Source: Mycobacterium colombiense (GTDB lineage: Bacteria; Actinomycetota; Actinomycetes; Mycobacteriales; Mycobacteriaceae). Taken from it: DNA of 41,533 nt. The first letter of the stretch is position 1. Every line of letters starts with the position of its first letter. Below the pieces are notes generated by a model. That model was not told where the DNA came from. It saw only the letters and a list, made by a program, of their open reading frames with translations, and searched no databases. Location of the stretch: contig NZ_QMEV01000047.1 of the NCBI RefSeq assembly GCF_003284935.1, positions 1 to 41,533 on the forward strand, in the 5' to 3' direction. This document shows positions 30,639 through 38,323 of the stretch, piece after piece. A program made the translations under genes and the position numbers.

Positions 30639-33277
30639 GCCGGCATCACCCGTCGCACCCCGGGGCCCCACAGCGGCTGCATGCCACCGGGCAGCGTCAG
30701 CTGGGTGGTGGTGATGACCTCGGCCAGGTTGCGCAGCTCGCCATGCGCGGCATCGAGCAGCTCCGCCAACTCGGCGCGGCGGCCGTCGTCGCTGACCCGT
30801 TCGAGCGCGGCGGGATGGGACCGCCGCAGCAGGGTGCCGATCTCGTCCACCAGCCGTTCCGGGCGCGACGAGCCCGACGAGCCCGGCAGGTCCTTGAGAT
30901 TGAGCCGCAGCCGCTCCAACTGGTACAGCAACGACCGCGGGTTCTGCGCGTCGAACAACATCAGTTCGGCCATGGCGGCCACGCTGACCTTGCCCACCGT
31001 GCGGCGCCGGTAGATGACCGAGGACTCGCACGCCACCAGGGTGGACTCGATGACGGTTTGTTCGGCCGCGGACCCGCGGACCACGGTCAGGGTGGCCCGC
31101 AGCAACGCCGTCAGCCACAGCCCGCGTTCGATCCGCTTGCCGATGTCCATCATCGTCCAGCCCACGTCGCGCACCATCGACTCGTTGGCCACCCCCGACA
31201 GCGTCAGCATGCCGGCCAGCGTCTGGGTCTGCGCACCGGTGAGCAGGGCGTCGGCCTCCGAAAGTGAGTCCGGCGGTTCGCTTTCCAGCGCCAGCGCGCG
31301 CTCCACCGCGGCCAGCACCATCCATGTGTCGTTGGACATCTGGTCGCGCACCGCCCGCGCGGCGAGCGCCAAACCCTCGACCGATTGCACCAGGGAGCCG
31401 GGCCGGTACGGATCGACGGTGAGTGACCACAGCGTGGACGGCGCGATGGCGATCATCTCGGCGTGGTCGCCGTCGCTGTCGGCCGCGATGTCGTTGCCGG
31501 TGATGCGGCCCAGCGCCGTCATCAGCACCGGCACGCATTCGCTTTCCTCGCTGTGCTGATGGTGCCGGTAGACGTGGAACCGGTCGCGGGCGACGATGAG
31601 CAGCCGCGCCATGCTTTCGGCGCGCTCGCCGTAGCGGCCGATCCAGAACAGGTCGGACAACACGCGCGGCGAGCTGACGGCCCAGGTGCCCGCGGCCGTC
31701 TTCGCCGGGGCCTCCGGCGTGGGAAGGCTGATCGCCTCCGCCCGGGCCCGCTCGGTGGGACGCACCCAGACATCTTTCGCCGCAATGCTTTTCAGCGTGT
31801 ATGCGCCGGATCCGGGGGCCAGCACATAGCCGATGCCGCCGATCATGGGCGCATAGCCGCCGCGCTGGGCGACGGTGAACAACCGGATGCCGACGCCCGC
31901 CGACGACAACACGCCGGCGTGATCGGTCGGCGCGGACGAGAACTGCGGCAGCTCCTGGCCGATCCACTGCCACGGCATCTTCTCGATGCGCGCGGCCAAC
32001 CCCGTCAGCTGGTGCGACGAAAGCGTCGGGCCGACAAGGGTTTCCGCGCCGACCGTGGACTTCACCAACAGCGACGACAGGTTGGCCAGCAGGTGTGAGC
32101 GTTCGCCGGCGATGCCGCCCCAGTAGACCTGCGCGGTGGGCAACTGCAGGGTTTCGGACAGCAGGTGCTCGGCCATCGCGGGCAGGAAGCGCAGCAGCCC
32201 AGGGTTTTCCAGGATCCCGCTGCCCAGGGTGTTGACCACGGTCACCGTCCCGCGGTGCTGCGCCTCCACCAAACCGGCCACCCCGAGCCGGGAGTCGGCG
32301 CGCAGGTCCAGCGGATCGGTAAAGTCGGCGTCGACGCGGCGAAGCACGACGTCGACGCGTTTCAGGGTGCCCAGCGAGCGCATCCACAACATGCCGTCGC
32401 GCACCACCAGGTCGGCGCTCTCCACCATCGGGAAGCCCAGCAGGGTGGCCAGATAGGCCTGGTCGAATGCGGTCTCGGAGTAGATGCCCGGCGAGAGCAC
32501 CACCACCACGGGGTCCTGGGCGTCATCGGGTGCCGCGTCGATCAGCGCCAGCCGCAGCGCCTGGGCGAACGGTGTCGTGGGCCGCGGCGCGATTCGTTCG
32601 TAGAGGTCGGGAATCGAGTGCGCGACGACGCGCCGGTCGGCCAGCGCGTACCCGGCGCCCGACGGGGCCTGGGTGCGGTCGCCGTTGACGACGAAGGCGC
32701 CGTCCGGTCGACGGCTGACGTCGCAGGCGTGCATGAAAAGCTGGTGGCGGCCGGGGATTTCGATTCCGTTGGCCGCGCGCACGTATCCGGGATGGCCGAA
32801 GAGCAGCTCCGGGGGCAGGACCCCGTCTGTGAGCAGGCTGCGCGGCCCGTAGAGGTCGGCCAGCACCGCGTCGAGCACCCGCGACCGTTGCAGCAGGCCG
32901 GCCTCGAGCGCCTCCCAGTCGGCCGCGGACAGCACGATGGGCAGGGTGTCGAGCTGCCAGGGCCTGGGTTCTTGGCCGCGGCCGCCGGGTGCGACGTCGG
33001 TGTAGGTGATGCCGTCGTTGTCGATTAGGTCGTGCACCACCGAGCGCAGCCGGTCCAGCCCGGCGCGGCCGCGCTCGGCGATGGCGTCGGCCAGTTCGGC
33101 CCAGGCGGGGCGGACGTTGCCGTCCCGGTCGACGAATTCGTCGTAGCCGCTGGCCGGGCCGTGCCGCAGATCGAACAGCGCTTGCTGGGCGCGCGCGGCG
33201 CGGTAGCCGGCCAACAGGCGGTCGGCGTCGTAGCGTGCGGTGCCCGCCGCCGGCGGGGCGCCGGTGCCGAAGGTCAT
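30635..33277 (-). CDS. Circularly permuted ATP-grasp protein fused to alpha-E domain (Rv2567 orthologue)
   Basis: This is an 880-residue two-domain protein. Residues up to about 490 are the circularly permuted ATP-grasp unit (DUF404/407 type), with VLDAVLADLYGPRSLL, GRHQLFMHACDVSRRPDG and ESADLVVRDGMLWMRSLG. Residues from about 540 are the helical alpha-E domain (RVLSDLFWIGRYGERAESMARL, NDTWMVLAAVERAL). ATP-grasp enzymes join a carboxylate to an amine through an acyl phosphate, and this type is predicted to build a peptide-like product. The usual partner, a long transglutaminase (Rv2566), precedes it in M. tuberculosis. Here only a short relic remains. ATG 33277 overlaps the relic's stop. Confidence 0.92.
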   Translation of the reverse strand: MTFGTGAPPAAGTARYDADRLLAGYRAARAQQALFDLRHGPASGYDEFVDRDGNVRPAWAELADAIAERGRAGLDRLRSVVHDLIDNDGITYTDVAPGGRGQEPRPWQLDTLPIVLSAADWEALEAGLLQRSRVLDAVLADLYGPRSLLTDGVLPPELLFGHPGYVRAANGIEIPGRHQLFMHACDVSRRPDGAFVVNGDRTQAPSGAGYALADRRVVAHSIPDLYERIAPRPTTPFAQALRLALIDAAPDDAQDPVVVVLSPGIYSETAFDQAYLATLLGFPMVESADLVVRDGMLWMRSLGTLKRVDVVLRRVDADFTDPLDLRADSRLGVAGLVEAQHRGTVTVVNTLGSGILENPGLLRFLPAMAEHLLSETLQLPTAQVYWGGIAGERSHLLANLSSLLVKSTVGAETLVGPTLSSHQLTGLAARIEKMPWQWIGQELPQFSSAPTDHAGVLSSAGVGIRLFTVAQRGGYAPMIGGIGYVLAPGSGAYTLKSIAAKDVWVRPTERARAEAISLPTPEAPAKTAAGTWAVSSPRVLSDLFWIGRYGERAESMARLLIVARDRFHVYRHHQHSEESECVPVLMTALGRITGNDIAADSDGDHAEMIAIAPSTLWSLTVDPYRPGSLVQSVEGLALAARAVRDQMSNDTWMVLAAVERALALESEPPDSLSEADALLTGAQTQTLAGMLTLSGVANESMVRDVGWTMMDIGKRIERGLWLTALLRATLTVVRGSAAEQTVIESTLVACESSVIYRRRTVGKVSVAAMAELMLFDAQNPRSLLYQLERLRLNLKDLPGSSGSSRPERLVDEIGTLLRRSHPAALERVSDDGRRAELAELLDAAHGELRNLAEVITTTQLTLPGGMQPLWGPGVRRVMPA

Positions 33278-33339
33278 GTCCGCGCAGGCCGATCAAAGGT
33301 GTGGCCGGCGCGGTGCCCCAGCGCCGCTTCGATGCTCAT
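33274..33339 (-). pseudogene. N-terminal relic of the long transglutaminase gene (Rv2566 type)
   Basis: The frame encodes 21 residues, MSIEAALGHRAGHTFDRP then ART, followed by a stop that overlaps the next ATG as ATGA. The sequence M-x-I-x-x-AL-x-HR-x(3)-TFDR is the opening of long transglutaminases such as Rv2566 as I remember it (MAIKVALEHRTSYTFDR). The gene sits exactly where Rv2566 should be. The other 1,100 or so codons are missing, as if an internal deletion joined codon 20 or so to the stop. It may still be translated and couple to the ATP-grasp gene. Confidence 0.6.
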
Positions 33340-33427
33340 CATCGCCGATCCCATCACACGCGCCGACCGGGCGCAGCGCACCGCGCCAGCGTCTGACGGG
33401 CCGTAATCCGAAAACCTGCGCGCGGCG

Positions 33428-34378
33428 CTACGCCGGCGCGGGCCCCGGCGGGGGTCCGGACTGGTATCCGGCCTGCGGCACCGGGGCCACTTGCCCGCCG
33501 GAGAACTTGCGGTAGGCGTAGATCCCGAACAGGGAGGCGACCGGGGCCGCCACCAGCAGGCCGACTCCGCACACCAGCGCGCCCACCAAGAACAGGGCCA
33601 CCTCGACCAGCCAGACCAGCAGGGCGTTGCCGAAGTTCGCTGTCACGGTGGAGAAGCTGGACGTGAGCGCCTTGATCGGCTGTTCGGATCGATCGATGGC
33701 GTACGGGATGGTGAATTGGGCAAAGATCCCCAGGATCAGCCCGGGCAGGACGCACAGCGCCGAGGCGATCGAGGTGAGGATGCCGACGAGCAGCGCGGCC
33801 AGGAACACCGTGCCGAAGTTGCGTGGCTTGAAGAAGGAGCCGATGGTGACCGGGCGCCCGTCGGCCAGATCCAGGCAGCCGGACAGGAATGCGGACTGGG
33901 CGAACGCTCCGACGAGGTAGGCGACGAGATAGCCGAGGATGAGCAGTGCCAGCCCACCGCCGTTGAGGTTCGCGGTGAAGGTGAAGTAGTCGTCGTCGGA
34001 GCTGCTCGTGGTGTCGCCCACGCTTTGGCTCAGTCCGATCAGGGCCGAGGCGATGCCGAACAGCACCCCGTAGACGAGGGCCGAAACGATCAGCGCCACA
34101 GGGTTTTTGGTGAACGCGTTCCAGGCCCAGCCGAACGCGTCGCCGACGCTGAACGCGGGCGGCCCGCCGTAGCCGGGCGGTGGCCCGTAGCCGGGCGGGG
34201 GCGCGCCGTAACCCGGCGGCGGACCGTAACCCGGGGGCGGCGGTGCGCCGTAACCCGGGGGCGGGCCGTAGCCCGGGGGAGGCGGGGGCTGTGTGCCGTA
34301 GGAGGGCGGCGGGTAGCCGGGAGGATTGGTGCCCTGCGGGTCTGCCGGGGTGCCTGGATACTCGGGAGGTTGGCTCAT
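33428..34378 (-). CDS. Pro/Gly/Tyr-rich multi-pass membrane protein (Rv2560 orthologue)
   Basis: This is a 316-residue protein. The first 75 or so residues are a proline-rich cytoplasmic tail of GYGPPP and GYGAPPP repeats. It is followed by AFGWAWNAFTKNPVALIVSALV and four or five membrane helices within residues 95-290. Such tails are common in actinobacterial membrane proteins and often mediate protein contacts; no enzyme motif is seen. ATG 34378 starts MSQPPEYPG. The DNA of the tail (about 34150-34345) has repeated GTAACCCGG-type units but is coding. In M. tuberculosis Rv2561-Rv2566 would lie between this gene and the ATP-grasp gene; here they are absent. It diverges from rarA. Confidence 0.85.
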   Translation of the reverse strand: MSQPPEYPGTPADPQGTNPPGYPPPSYGTQPPPPPGYGPPPGYGAPPPPGYGPPPGYGAPPPGYGPPPGYGGPPAFSVGDAFGWAWNAFTKNPVALIVSALVYGVLFGIASALIGLSQSVGDTTSSSDDDYFTFTANLNGGGLALLILGYLVAYLVGAFAQSAFLSGCLDLADGRPVTIGSFFKPRNFGTVFLAALLVGILTSIASALCVLPGLILGIFAQFTIPYAIDRSEQPIKALTSSFSTVTANFGNALLVWLVEVALFLVGALVCGVGLLVAAPVASLFGIYAYRKFSGGQVAPVPQAGYQSGPPPGPAPA

Positions 34379-34532
34379 GTCCGTCCTTGCTGTCGGATTT
34401 CCGCGTGTGGCGAAGTTTCCTAGGAGGGAACGCCCGCGGAACTCGGCAACCGGAACTTAGCAAAGATGGGCCGTGGCCGCCCGGATTGCGGACCGCGTGC
34501 CTGGACCGGCGCGGGCGTCGGCCCGTCGTGGT

Positions 34533-35903
34533 ATGCCTGAAGCCGTGTCCGACGGTCTGTTTGACCTCCCCGGCGCGCCGCGGCCCACCGATCACGGGCT
34601 GGGCGTGTCGGGCGGTGCGCCCCTGGCGGTCCGGATGCGTCCCGCATCGCTGGACGAGGTGGTCGGCCAGGACCATCTGCTGGCGCCCGGGTCTCCGCTG
34701 CGCCGCCTGGTCGAGGGCTCGGGCGTGGCGTCGGCCATCCTGTACGGGCCTCCCGGCAGCGGCAAGACGACGCTGGCCGCGCTGATCTCGCAGGCGACCG
34801 GCCGCCGGTTCGAGGCGCTGTCGGCCCTGTCGGCCGGCGTCAAAGACGTTCGGGCGGTGATCGACACCGCCCGCCGGGCGCTGCTGTCCGGCGAGCAGAC
34901 GGTGCTGTTCATCGACGAGGTGCACCGGTTCTCCAAGACCCAGCAGGACGCGCTGCTGTCGGCCGTGGAGAACCGGGTGGTGCTGCTGGTCGCGGCGACC
35001 ACGGAGAACCCCAGCTTCTCGGTGGTGGCGCCGCTGCTGTCCCGCTCGCTGATCCTGCAACTGCGGCCGTTGAGCGCCGACGACATCCGCACCGTGGTGC
35101 GGCGCGCGATCGACGACCCGCGCGGCCTGGGCGGCCAGATCGCCGTCGCGCCCGACGCGGTCGACCTGCTGGTGCGGCTGGCCGCGGGCGACGCGCGGCG
35201 CGCGCTGACAGCGCTGGAGGTCGCCGCTGAAACCGTGCGGGCGGCCGAGCCCGGCGGCGAGCTGACCGTCGCCGCCGTCGAGCAGTCCCTGGACGAGGCG
35301 GCCGTCCGCTACGACCGCGACGGCGACCAGCACTACGACGTCATCAGCGCCTTCATCAAGTCGATCCGCGGCTCCGACGTCGACGCCGCCCTGCACTATC
35401 TGGCCCGCATGCTCATCGCCGGGGAGGACCCGCGGTTCGTCGCGCGCCGGCTGATGATCCTGGCCAGTGAGGACATCGGCATGGCCGACTCGGCCGCGCT
35501 GCAGGTGGCGGTGGCGGCCGCGCAGACCGTCGCGCTGATCGGCATGCCGGAGGCGCAACTGACCCTGGCGCACTGCACGATCTATCTGGCCACCGCGCCG
35601 AAGTCGAACGCGGTCACCACGGCGCTGGGGGCGGCGATGAGCGACATCGGGGCCGGCAAGGCCGGACTGGTCCCACCCCATCTGCGCGACGGCCACTATT
35701 CGGGCGCGGCCGGGCTGGGCAACGCGCAGGGCTACAAGTACTCGCATGACCACCCGGATGGCGTTGTCGCGCAACAGTATCCACCCGACGAGCTGGTTGG
35801 TGTCGACTATTACCGGCCCACCGGCCGTGGCGGTGAGCGCGAAATGGCCGGCCGGCTGGACCGGTTGCGCGCGATCATCCGCAACAAGAGGGGACGGTCA
35901 TGA
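34533..35903 (+). CDS. rarA: Replication-associated recombination protein A (RarA/MgsA), AAA+ ATPase
   Basis: RarA is a clamp-loader-like ATPase acting at stalled replication forks. The product is 456 aa. Walker A is GPPGSGKTT, Walker B is LFIDEVHRF and sensor 1 is AATTENPSF; the SRSLILQL region carries the Arg finger. The C-terminal tetramerisation part includes DALHYLARM-like (DAALHYLARMLIAGEDPRF) and GNAQGYKYSHDHPDGVVAQQY. ATG 34533 (MPEAVSDGLFDLPG) agrees with the recalled start of Rv2559c; the 20 upstream codons of the frame are not conserved. The stop overlaps the YciI-like start (ATGA), so the two are coupled. Confidence 0.93.
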   Translation: MPEAVSDGLFDLPGAPRPTDHGLGVSGGAPLAVRMRPASLDEVVGQDHLLAPGSPLRRLVEGSGVASAILYGPPGSGKTTLAALISQATGRRFEALSALSAGVKDVRAVIDTARRALLSGEQTVLFIDEVHRFSKTQQDALLSAVENRVVLLVAATTENPSFSVVAPLLSRSLILQLRPLSADDIRTVVRRAIDDPRGLGGQIAVAPDAVDLLVRLAAGDARRALTALEVAAETVRAAEPGGELTVAAVEQSLDEAAVRYDRDGDQHYDVISAFIKSIRGSDVDAALHYLARMLIAGEDPRFVARRLMILASEDIGMADSAALQVAVAAAQTVALIGMPEAQLTLAHCTIYLATAPKSNAVTTALGAAMSDIGAGKAGLVPPHLRDGHYSGAAGLGNAQGYKYSHDHPDGVVAQQYPPDELVGVDYYRPTGRGGEREMAGRLDRLRAIIRNKRGRS

Positions 35904-36235
35904 AAGTCTTCACCGACGAGGAGATGGGCCGGCTGCTGCCCACCGCCAAGTCGTACAGCGTCGTCATCCTCAGGCGCGGCCCGCGATTCGGCGACGAGTC
36001 GTCGGTGGGCGTGATCTGGGAACACGGCCGGCGCAACTTCGGGCTGCGCGACGACGGCGTGCTCGCGGTGGTCCTGCCGGTCAGCGACGAATCCGACGTC
36101 TGCGGCGTCGGGGTGTTCGCTGCGACGGTCGACGAGACCACCGCGATCATGACCGAGGACCCGGGGGTGGCCGCGGGCGTGTTCACCTACGAGGTGCACG
36201 CCTGCCGCGGCTTCCCCGGCGACGCCTTGCCGTAA
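35900..36235 (+). CDS. YciI-like small protein
   Basis: This 111-residue protein begins MKVFTDEEMGRLL. The pattern HGRRNFGLRDDGVLAVVLPV, then GVFAATVDETTAIMTEDPGVAAGVFTYEVHACRGFPG, follows the YciI fold (a ferredoxin-like dimer; residues approximately 40-108). YciI proteins have a conserved His-Asp pair but no agreed function. ATG 35900 overlaps the rarA stop by four bases. It converges with the Rv2558-like gene, eight bases away. Confidence 0.8.
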   Translation: MKVFTDEEMGRLLPTAKSYSVVILRRGPRFGDESSVGVIWEHGRRNFGLRDDGVLAVVLPVSDESDVCGVGVFAATVDETTAIMTEDPGVAAGVFTYEVHACRGFPGDALP

Positions 36236-36243
36236 GCCGGCCG

Positions 36244-36867
36244 TCAGACCAGCTCGGGCACCCGCAGGTGGGCGATGGCCAGCTCGAACTCGGCCACGTC
36301 GATCACCTCGGCGCCCAGCTCCCGCACCCGCCTGCTGCGCAGTTCGCTGGCGCGGTCGCGGTTGCGGGCCATCGCCTCCATCGAGTCGAATGTGGAGCAG
36401 GTGACGGCCCGGCGGCAGGCGGGGTGGTCGACCAGCAGGCTGGCGCTGCAGAACCCGTCGAGGTTTTCCATTTCGGGCAGCACCGAGGACCGGTAGAACT
36501 CCAGCGACCGGTTCAGCTGATCCGGCACCACCTTGAGCCAGGTGGCGCGCACGCACGCGCCCTGGCGGGACGGGTGGTCGCGGTGCAGCAGGGCGATGTC
36601 CCATTCCTCCACGCGGGCGCTGCCGTCGAACATCAGCGCGGCCCGGTCCCGGATGGGCGCGACCCGCTCGGCGCTGCCGCGCATCGCCTCGATGGTCTCC
36701 CACGAGCTGGTGGCGATGCAGGTGCCGGATTGCCGGTCGATCAACAGCGACAGCCCTACGCACCCGTCGATCTCGGTGAGGGCGGGCATGACGACGTCGC
36801 GAACGTGCGCAATTCCGATGTCGACCGACAGGGGTTGCGCCTGGATGGTGGTGGAACGTGCGTACAC
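36244..36867 (-). CDS. Conserved mycobacterial protein with two ABM-like repeats (Rv2558 orthologue)
   Basis: This is a 207-residue soluble protein from GTG 36867. It is made of two similar halves. The first has HVRDVVMPALTEIDGCVGLS and WETIEAMRG; the second has FYRSSVLPEMENLDGFCSAS and FDSMEAMARN. The layout matches two antibiotic-biosynthesis-monooxygenase-type ferredoxin-like units, which normally pair into a barrel. No catalytic residue is clear. The paralogue lies just upstream on the same strand. In M. tuberculosis this pair is, as I recall, strongly induced by nutrient starvation. A structured leader of 70 bases precedes the start. The distance of the leader differs from that of its paralogue by two bases, so a longer N-terminus is unlikely. 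Confidence 0.88.
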   Translation of the reverse strand: MYARSTTIQAQPLSVDIGIAHVRDVVMPALTEIDGCVGLSLLIDRQSGTCIATSSWETIEAMRGSAERVAPIRDRAALMFDGSARVEEWDIALLHRDHPSRQGACVRATWLKVVPDQLNRSLEFYRSSVLPEMENLDGFCSASLLVDHPACRRAVTCSTFDSMEAMARNRDRASELRSRRVRELGAEVIDVAEFELAIAHLRVPELV

Positions 36868-36937
36868 GGTCGACCCCTTCTGTGTAGGGGCGGCACCCCG
36901 GTGGCGCCACCGGTCCCACCAGTTACCTTCCTCCTGC
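36868..36937 (-). promoter_or_regulatory. Structured 5' leader of the Rv2558-like gene (copy A)
   Basis: Sense strand, 70 bases from GCAGGAGGAAGGTA to the GTG. Hairpin 1 is CCGGTGGCGCCACCGG (36913-36898). Hairpin 2 is GGGGTGCCGCCCC (36899-36887). The ribosome-binding GGGG is at 36877-36874. The CCCC of hairpin 2 can pair either with its own upstream GGGG or with the ribosome-binding GGGG, so the RNA can switch between open and closed states. The same elements are found in copy B. Confidence 0.6.
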
Positions 36938-37020
36938 CCGTTGCGCGCCGCAATGGTTTGGGGGCGCGGGCCGGCGGCCGGCCGAATGCCTGGTTCGGCC
37001 GGTCCGTCGCCGCATCTCGA

Positions 37021-37641
37021 TCAGACCAGCTCGGGCACCCGGAGGTGCGCTAGCGCTAGCTCGAACTCGGCTTCGTCGAGTTCCTCGGCACCCGCCTCTT
37101 GCATCGAGGAGTTCTTCAGCGCACCCGCCTGTTCCCTGTTCCGCTCCATCGCATCGACGCTGTCGAACGTCGCGGAGGACACGCCACGCCCGGAGGAGCG
37201 GTCGATCAGAAGGCTCGCGCTGCAGAACCCGTCGAGGCTCTCGAGCTGGGGCAGGACGGACGACTTGTAGTACTCGATGCCTTGGTCCATGCCCTCCGGC
37301 GGCACCCGGACCCAAGTCGCACGCACGCCCGCGCCGTCGGGCGCGCGGTGGTCGCGATGCAGCACCGCGATCTCCCACTGCTCGACGTTCGCCGTGCCCC
37401 CGAACCTTTCCGCCGCCCGATCACGGATCGGCGTCACGGTGTCACCGCTGGCGCGCATGGACTCATCGCTTTCCCAGGCGCTGGTGGCGATGCACCGGCC
37501 CGAACGACGGTCGACCAAAAGGGATACTCCGACGCACCCCGGCATACCTTGCAGCGCGAGCATGACCTCATCGCGAACATGCGCAATTCCGGCGTCGATG
37601 GACGAGGGTTGCGCCTGAATTGTGGTAGAGCGTGCGTACAC
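37021..37641 (-). CDS. Conserved mycobacterial protein with two ABM-like repeats (Rv2557 orthologue)
   Basis: This 206-residue paralogue of the downstream gene starts at GTG 37641 (YARSTTIQAQPSSIDAGIAH). It has the same two-unit build: HVRDEVMLALQGMPGCVGVS and WESDESMRAS, then YYKSSVLPQLESLDGFCSAS and FDSVDAMERN. It ends, like its paralogue, in AHLRVPELV. The pair arose by a duplication that included the leader. The spacing between the two genes is 153 bases, most of it leader. It diverges from yjbQ. The function is unknown; the conserved pair suggests two related subunits or a stress-related role. Confidence 0.88.
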   Translation of the reverse strand: MYARSTTIQAQPSSIDAGIAHVRDEVMLALQGMPGCVGVSLLVDRRSGRCIATSAWESDESMRASGDTVTPIRDRAAERFGGTANVEQWEIAVLHRDHRAPDGAGVRATWVRVPPEGMDQGIEYYKSSVLPQLESLDGFCSASLLIDRSSGRGVSSATFDSVDAMERNREQAGALKNSSMQEAGAEELDEAEFELALAHLRVPELV

Positions 37642-37709
37642 GATCCACCCCCTCTTTGTTCGGGGCAGCGCCCCGGTGACGCCACCGGTCTGACCTACCT
37701 TCCTCCTGC
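37642..37709 (-). promoter_or_regulatory. Structured 5' leader of the Rv2557-like gene (copy B)
   Basis: Sense strand, 68 bases from GCAGGAGGAAGGTA to the GTG. Hairpin 1 is CCGGTGGCGTCACCGG (37688-37673). Hairpin 2 is GGGGCGCTGCCCC (37674-37662). The ribosome-binding GGGGG is at 37652-37648. Compared with copy A, hairpin 1 has one base change at the loop, and hairpin 2 differs at two loop-side bases with its GGGG and CCCC arms kept. CCCC can pair upstream or with the ribosome-binding site. Confidence 0.6.
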
Positions 37710-37792
37710 CGGTGGGCACCCGCAATGCCCAACTGTGGCCGCGCTCACAAACGATTGGCTGCTCGCGACGGTCGCGCCGTAGGCTTGGCCGG

Positions 37793-38194
37793 GTGCATAC
37801 CGATGTGTTGGACGTGGACACTTCGCGCCGCCGCATCGTCGATCTCACCGACGCGGTGCGCGGGTTCTGCCGGTCGCGCGGGGACGGCCTGTGCAACGTG
37901 TTCGTCCCGCACGCCACGGCGGGGGTGGCCATCATCGAGACCGGCGCCGGTTCGGACGACGACCTGGTCGACACGCTGGAGCGGCTGCTGCCGCGCGACG
38001 ACCGGTACCGGCACGCGCACGGCTCGGAGGGTCACGGCGCCGACCATGTGATGCCGGCGCTCGTCGCACCGTCGGTGACGGTTCCCGTCTCGGGCGGGGA
38101 GCCGATGCTGGGCACGTGGCAGAGCATCGTCCTGGTCGACCTGAACCGGGACAACTCGCAACGCTCGGTGCGACTGAGCTTTCTGCAGGGTTAG
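37793..38194 (+). CDS. YjbQ family (UPF0047) protein (Rv2556c orthologue)
   Basis: This is a 133-residue protein of the YjbQ fold. Conserved blocks are GDGLCNVFVPHATAGVAIIE, HGSEGHGADHVMPAL, GTWQSIVLVDLN and a final RSVRLSFLQG. The invariant His and Glu/Asp residues suggest a metal site, and weak thiamine phosphate synthase activity has been reported for the family. GTG 37793 starts MHTDVLDVDT, as in M. tuberculosis. The frame before it is not conserved. A strong hairpin follows the stop. Confidence 0.9.
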   Translation: MHTDVLDVDTSRRRIVDLTDAVRGFCRSRGDGLCNVFVPHATAGVAIIETGAGSDDDLVDTLERLLPRDDRYRHAHGSEGHGADHVMPALVAPSVTVPVSGGEPMLGTWQSIVLVDLNRDNSQRSVRLSFLQG

Positions 38195-38195
38195 C

Positions 38196-38220
38196 GGCCG
38201 GGTGCCCGGGGCACCGGGCC
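38196..38220 (+). terminator. Strong hairpin after yjbQ
   Basis: GGCCGGGTGCCC and GGGCACCGGGCC pair over 12 positions with a single mismatch around a one-base centre. The stem starts just after the yjbQ stop. There is no T-run, as is usual for mycobacterial intrinsic terminators. It separates yjbQ from alaS. Confidence 0.5.
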
Positions 38221-38323
38221 AGGTACTGTGAGCGGTCGAAATGCGTCGTTAGATGGGCGTCTCACACCCGGCGAATAGGCTGGGAGTTAGACGTCGAAGT
38301 AACGGAAAGAAGCGGGCTGGAAA

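Noticed and set aside
34150..34345. Short repeated units that could suggest a CRISPR or VNTR array
   Set aside because: They are irregular and in frame, encoding the GYGPPP-type tail of the Rv2560-like membrane protein. There are no spacers.
35810..36919. Minus-strand frame starting MGPVAPPGCRP within leader A as a leader peptide
   Set aside because: The AGGAGG-to-GTG spacing seen in copy A is not kept in copy B, and the product shows no conservation.
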